This document shows, piece after piece, positions 60,361 to 64,000 of a stretch of DNA of 64,000 nucleotides. The stretch comes from DASRHD01 sp035485575 (GTDB lineage: Bacteria > Verrucomicrobiota > Verrucomicrobiia > Opitutales > Opitutaceae), in the NCBI GenBank assembly GCA_035485575.1, contig DATHNW010000022.1:24987-88986 (forward strand), given 5' to 3'. The notes under the pieces are model-generated. The model did no database searches. It was not told the origin of the DNA and worked only from the letters and a program-made list of their open reading frames with translations. Made by a program: the position numbers and the translations under genes. The number at the start of each line of letters is the position of its first letter. Positions within the stretch are counted from its first letter, which is position 1.

Positions 60361-62907
60361 TCACACCGGCGAAGGAACGGCCTGGGTCCAGGTCTCGAGC
60401 AATTTGATCAGGTCCGCCGCGCGGAAGGGCTTGGACAGGCAGCCATCCATGCCTGCATTAAGGCAATTATCACGGTCTTCTTTCATGGCAAAGGCGGTCA
60501 GGCCGATGATCGGGATATGCGAGTTCTTGCTGAGCTCTTCCTTGCGGATGAGCTCGGTGGCTTCCAGGCCATCCATGTCCGGCATTTGCACGTCCATCAG
60601 AACGACATCGAACTGGCCGGTATGAAACAGGTCCACGGCTTGCTGGCCGTTTTCCGCCAGTGTCACGACATGGCCGATCTGCTGGAGTAGCTTGGTCGCG
60701 ACTTTCTGGTTCACGGCGTTGTCCTCGGCGAGCAGGACGCGAAGTTTGCGCCCGGTCCTTTGAACTCTGCTGGCCGCCATCGCCAGCGCCTGGCGGGCCG
60801 GCTGGCTTTGCGGGGCCTCCACCAGGACTTTCCTGATGGCGGTGATAAGGTCCGCCTGGCGCACGGGCTTGATCAAATGGGCCTTGATGCCGATTTCCCG
60901 GCAGCGCGCCATCGTCGAATTGCAGTCGTCGGAAGTCAGCATCATGATAAGGCTGTCCGAAAATTCCAACCGGATCTGCTTGGCCAGTTCGAATCCGTCC
61001 ATCTCCGGCATTTGATAATCCGCGAGGACGAGCGCGAACGGGCTGCCCTCGATTTTTGCCTGGGCCAGCGCGTGCAGGGCGCTTTTCCCGTCGGCGACGC
61101 TGCTGACCTGAGCGTGCCAGAAGCTGAGCATCCGTTCAAGCGCCTGGCGATTCGTGGCATTATCGTCGACGACAAGGATCCGGGCCTGGGCCAGGCTGGG
61201 GGGATTCGCCGTTTCCGTGGCGGCCGCAATGTTTTCAGCGAGGACCAGCGGAATTGAAAAGTGAAAGGTGGTCCCCACGCCGGCGGTGCTTTCCAGCCAG
61301 ATTCGGCCGCCCATCAGCTTGACCAGGCGGCGGGAGATGGCGAGGCCCAGTCCGGTGCCGCCGAAACGGCGGGTCGTCGAACTGTCCACTTGGGAAAAGG
61401 CTTCAAAGAGCTTCTGCTGTTTTTCCTCCGGTATGCCGATGCCGGTGTCCGACACGGAAAATTGCAGCACGGTCTCGCCGCTTTCATTTTTGGAAGGGGC
61501 GACGCGCAGGCTGATTTCCCCCTTGAGGGTGAACTTAAGGGCGTTGCCGAGAAGATTGAAAAGTATCTGCCGCAGCCGGGTGGGATCCGCCCGGATAAAC
61601 GCCGGGCAGTCCGGCGATACTTCCACGATCAGATCGAGCATTTTCTGGTGGGCATGCAGGGCGAACGCCTTGCCGCATGACTCTGCCAGATCGCGCAAAT
61701 CGAGGGACAGCGACTCCAGCTCCAGCTTTCCGGCCTCGATTTTTGAAAAATCGAGGATGTCATTCACCACGGTGAGCAGGGTCTCCGCCGATTGGGAGAC
61801 GGTGGTGATGAAATCCCGCTGCTCGGGGCTCAGTTCCGTCTGCAAGGCGAGTTCCGTCATGCCGATCACCCCATTCAGCGGAGTGCGGATCTCATGGCTC
61901 ATGTTGGCCAGAAATTCGCTCTTGGCCTGGTTGGCGGCATCGGCGGCCAGCTTGCCGGCGTCGGCTGCATGGCGGGCCATTCGGAGCCGGCGGCTTTGCG
62001 CCGCCAGCAGCGTAAGCACCACGATCAGAACGCCAATGGCCGCGAGCATGTAGGCATTCCGGCGCTGCATGGCGCTCAGGTAGAAAACGGAGGTGGTTTC
62101 ATTGTTGGGATCCAAAAACCAGCGGTAGTAAATGGCGGAGAGGGTTCCATCCAGGGACATCCGGCCGATTTCCTGGGCAATGACATCGGCTGCTCTTTTT
62201 GCGTCAGGATCAAGGGTGCCTGCCACGCCCAAGCCCACGTTGCCATGGGGCAGGGGATAAAAAATCAGGGCGCCTTTGTCCAAATCGGCCATCTTCCGAT
62301 AGCCGCTGGCTTGGGCCAGGTTTCCCCAGATGAGGCCGGCATCCACCTTGCCTTGGCTCACGCCCTCCAGGATGGCATCGTTGTTCGGCTGGCCGACCAG
62401 CTTTGCGCCGGCCGGGAGGTTTTCGTGCGCCATGCGCGTGGTGATGCTGTCGTCGCGATACCAGACGGTATGTCCACTGGTGGTCTCCGGGCTGGAAATG
62501 CCATTGGTATCAAGGGTGACCAGCAGCAGTGTGTGGATAAGCCAGGGAGCCGAAATATATAAAAATTTATGCCGGGCGGGAATGTCGGTCAGCAGCGGCC
62601 ATAAATCGACTTTTCTGTTTCGCAAATACGGCTCCGGATCGCCGGGACAATAGACCCATTCAATGGCAATATGCTGACGGCGGCAGGCCTCGGCAAAGGC
62701 CGCAATGGCCGGTCCGTCTGGTTTTATATCTTTAGTGACGGCCTGATAGGGTGGAGATTCCTGAAACCCAACGCGAAAAGGCCTGATGGCTGAAATCCTT
62801 GATGGGTTATGCAGCCATCTGAATCCCCACCAGCCTCCGCCGATCACCAAGAGTGCGGCAAAGCTAATCAGCACCGAATTTCGGCGAAAATTATACAAGG
62901 GATCCAT
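60361..62907 (-). CDS. BvgS-like hybrid kinase (SBP_bac_3/HisKA/HATPase/REC/REC)
   Basis: An 848 aa inner-membrane sensor. One N-terminal helix (SVLISFAALLVIGGG) leads to a periplasmic solute-binding-like domain at about 42-270 (FRVGFQESPPYQAVT, QGKVDAGLIWGNLAQASGY). A second helix (MLAAIGVLIVVLTLLAAQS) precedes HisKA (FLANMSHEIRTPLNG, His338), an ATPase (GNALKFT; GTGLGL), receiver 1 (Asp in VLADYQMPEMDG) and receiver 2 (VLMDVQMPDMDG). It has no HPt, so an outside HPt must relay the phosphate. It probably senses a small solute in the periplasm; the ligand is unknown. Confidence 0.92.
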   Translation of the reverse strand: MDPLYNFRRNSVLISFAALLVIGGGWWGFRWLHNPSRISAIRPFRVGFQESPPYQAVTKDIKPDGPAIAAFAEACRRQHIAIEWVYCPGDPEPYLRNRKVDLWPLLTDIPARHKFLYISAPWLIHTLLLVTLDTNGISSPETTSGHTVWYRDDSITTRMAHENLPAGAKLVGQPNNDAILEGVSQGKVDAGLIWGNLAQASGYRKMADLDKGALIFYPLPHGNVGLGVAGTLDPDAKRAADVIAQEIGRMSLDGTLSAIYYRWFLDPNNETTSVFYLSAMQRRNAYMLAAIGVLIVVLTLLAAQSRRLRMARHAADAGKLAADAANQAKSEFLANMSHEIRTPLNGVIGMTELALQTELSPEQRDFITTVSQSAETLLTVVNDILDFSKIEAGKLELESLSLDLRDLAESCGKAFALHAHQKMLDLIVEVSPDCPAFIRADPTRLRQILFNLLGNALKFTLKGEISLRVAPSKNESGETVLQFSVSDTGIGIPEEKQQKLFEAFSQVDSSTTRRFGGTGLGLAISRRLVKLMGGRIWLESTAGVGTTFHFSIPLVLAENIAAATETANPPSLAQARILVVDDNATNRQALERMLSFWHAQVSSVADGKSALHALAQAKIEGSPFALVLADYQMPEMDGFELAKQIRLEFSDSLIMMLTSDDCNSTMARCREIGIKAHLIKPVRQADLITAIRKVLVEAPQSQPARQALAMAASRVQRTGRKLRVLLAEDNAVNQKVATKLLQQIGHVVTLAENGQQAVDLFHTGQFDVVLMDVQMPDMDGLEATELIRKEELSKNSHIPIIGLTAFAMKEDRDNCLNAGMDGCLSKPFRAADLIKLLETWTQAVPSPV

Positions 62908-63027
62908 GATCAGTTATCAGCCGGATTTTTATCATTTATCGGACTCCCGGGGAAATGCCTTAGGTGATTTATTATAAGCTATTGCACTATAACGCTATGT
63001 AAATATTTTAACATCACGCACATGGCT

Positions 63028-63041
63028 TGGAGGCGCTTCCA
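63028..63041. promoter_or_regulatory. LacI-type operator-like palindrome
   Basis: TGGAGGCGCTTCCA is palindromic around a central GCGC-type step apart from one mismatched pair, in the style of LacI/GalR-family sites. No adequate gene starts just after it on either strand, so its target is uncertain. Confidence 0.35.
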
Positions 63042-63275
63042 TTATGAAATAGCTAGCCGATGATTCCATGCTCTTGGAGGGAAACTGGACGGTGACGCGG
63101 GACTTTTGCATTCTGCACCCGACGGCAATTTTTTACGGGGATGCCGGAATCTAAATGCGAACCCCCGGGCTTGCGAGTTTTTTAAAAACCACGCAGGTCC
63201 ACGATGATACAGGTGCGATGCAGGCGCGCCTGGCTGATCGAATGCGCCGAGCTCACCCGGGTCCGCATAGCAAGA

Positions 63276-63303
63276 GCGCGCTTTGCCGATCGGCAAAGCG
63301 CGC
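63276..63303. terminator. 28-bp perfect palindrome after the carbohydrate-binding gene
   Basis: GCGCGCTTTGCCGA and its exact complement form a 14-bp-armed palindrome 28 bp after the minus-strand stop at 63332. No T-run follows on the minus strand, so it may be a terminator lacking a U-tract or a protein site. Confidence 0.5.
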
Positions 63304-63331
63304 CCGCAATTATTTCTCTGAATCGGTGTGC

Positions 63332-64000
63332 TTACTGGGCGACGAAGGTGAACTTGTCGGAGGAGAGCTGGTAATTGCTCGAGGCGGAGTTCTTGCCGGT
63401 CACCGTGAGCTTGAGCGTGTGCGTGCCGGTGGCGCTGAAGGTGACCGTGCCGAAGGTCGTCGTCGGGTAGGTCTGGCCGGAGGCATACTGGTCGAGCGTG
63501 GGCCCAAGGTTGGTGCCGTCGATGGAGAGCTGCAGGATGCCGCGGCTGTTGTTGCCCTTCCATTCCATCTGCACCTGGTAGGTGCCCGCCGTCACACTGG
63601 GGATGGCGTAGCTGATGGAGTCGCCGACGCTGTTGCCGGCGAGTTCGACCCACTTGCCCCCGCTGGAGTTGGTGTCGGTCTGCACCGAGGAGGTCGCGCC
63701 GCTGGGCGTGTTGGTCAGGCTTTCGGCCTCGAAGGACACCGTGGTGCCACCGCCGCCGGTGTTGATCGTGTAGCTTGCGCTGGTGACACTGCTGTCGGTG
63801 AAGCCGCTTTCATAGGCGATCGCCGTGAGCGTCTCGGAGCTGCTGACGCTGACGGGGCTGGAGTAGAGCGTGCCCGCGGTTTCCGAGGGCGTGCTGCCGT
63901 CGGTGGTATAGCGGATGGAGGCGCCGCCGGTCGTGGTGCTGATCGTCACCGTCTGGGTCGTGGTGTAGGTGCCGCCGGCGGGGCTGAAGCTGGGCGCTCC
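63332..64000 (-). CDS. Secreted protein with chitobiase-C and CBM6/35-like domains (5' end off window)
   Basis: The open frame enters from the right edge with APSFSPAGGTYTT, a CHB_HEX_C-type repeat (TISTTTGGASIRYTTDGSTPS ... YSSPVSVSSSETLTAIAYESG), followed by a glycine spacer and a carbohydrate-binding module of the CBM6/35 type (VSFEAESLTNTPSGA ... GGKWVELAG ... TYQVQMEWKG ... GTHTLKLTVTGKN). These modules are the C-terminus of a large secreted enzyme or adhesin whose main part lies beyond the window. Sugar target unknown. Confidence 0.85.
   Translation of the reverse strand, partial: GAPSFSPAGGTYTTTQTVTISTTTGGASIRYTTDGSTPSETAGTLYSSPVSVSSSETLTAIAYESGFTDSSVTSASYTINTGGGGTTVSFEAESLTNTPSGATSSVQTDTNSSGGKWVELAGNSVGDSISYAIPSVTAGTYQVQMEWKGNNSRGILQLSIDGTNLGPTLDQYASGQTYPTTTFGTVTFSATGTHTLKLTVTGKNSASSNYQLSSDKFTFVAQ

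Larger units (their letters stand above)
62908..63331. other. Intergenic region with operator-like palindromes
   Basis: No gene is supported. The first 100 bp are A/T-rich. An operator-like palindrome lies at 63028-63041 and a long palindrome at 63276-63303, both listed separately. The rest shows nothing recognisable. Confidence 0.4.

Noticed and set aside
1..64000. CRISPR arrays, rRNA genes, complete insertion sequences
   Set aside because: No regularly spaced repeats, no rRNA stretches and no transposase or integrase frame were seen on either strand.

Overview
This is a GC-rich bacterial window that looks like a member of the Verrucomicrobiota, probably an Opitutae/Opitutaceae-like heterotroph. 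The clues are twin VPEP-CTERM proteins, receiver proteins ending in a CxxC...CxxC module, many hybrid histidine kinases, secreted glycoside hydrolases and a polysaccharide lyase, a YfhO/GT-C membrane cluster, and weak or absent Shine-Dalgarno sites. This placement is an inference from gene content; no 16S rRNA gene is present.

Layout. 1-0.5 kb: the start of a beta-ketoacyl-ACP synthase and an acyl-carrier protein, both on the minus strand. 0.9-6.9 kb: a membrane hybrid kinase with receiver and HPt, a convergent LuxR-type response regulator, two tandem small secreted peptides, and two tandem unknown 115-133 aa proteins (about 70 % identical over 100 residues) that share a duplicated control region. 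6.9-9.9 kb: a class A acid phosphatase and a TonB-dependent receptor. 10-15.2 kb: a degenerate receiver/coiled-coil protein, a deoxyhypusine synthase-like enzyme and a thioredoxin-fold DUF255 protein. 15.3-19.1 kb: a remnant of a response regulator, a REC-PAS-HK-REC-REC-HPt kinase, a REC/zinc-module protein and SlyX, overlapping in series. 19.1-23.6 kb: small envelope and hypothetical genes, a transglutaminase and an MbfA-type iron exporter. 23.6-30.1 kb: membrane pyrophosphatase, glycerol-3-phosphate dehydrogenase and an alpha-galactosidase-like enzyme.

30.2-43.1 kb is an envelope cluster: two YfhO-like membrane proteins, two tandem type IV pilin-like proteins and three GT-C-like membrane proteins. 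It also holds tRNA-Leu(UAA), nadD and rsfS. The first YfhO-like gene lies between the tRNA-Leu 3' end and a perfect 23-bp copy of that end, the architecture of a tRNA-targeted insertion. 43.2-48.1 kb: VTT-domain protein, xseA, msrB, a TonB_C pseudogene remnant followed by an intact double TonB_C protein, and an alginate-lyase-family enzyme. 48.5-50.5 kb: twin PEP-CTERM proteins. 50.6-57.4 kb: NamZ-like muramidase, glycerate kinase, alpha-L-fucosidase, a FucI/AraA-fold isomerase-like protein and a divergent AraC regulator, probably a fucoside-use locus. 57.4-64 kb: BON and rhodanese proteins, two rRNA/tRNA methyltransferase-like genes, a BvgS-like hybrid kinase, and the end of a secreted carbohydrate-binding protein running off the window.

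The best candidates for something undescribed are the kinase/regulator/secreted-peptide region at 0.9-5.2 kb, the paired unknown proteins with copied promoters at 5.7-6.9 kb, and the tRNA-flanked single-gene insertion at 30.2-32.7 kb.
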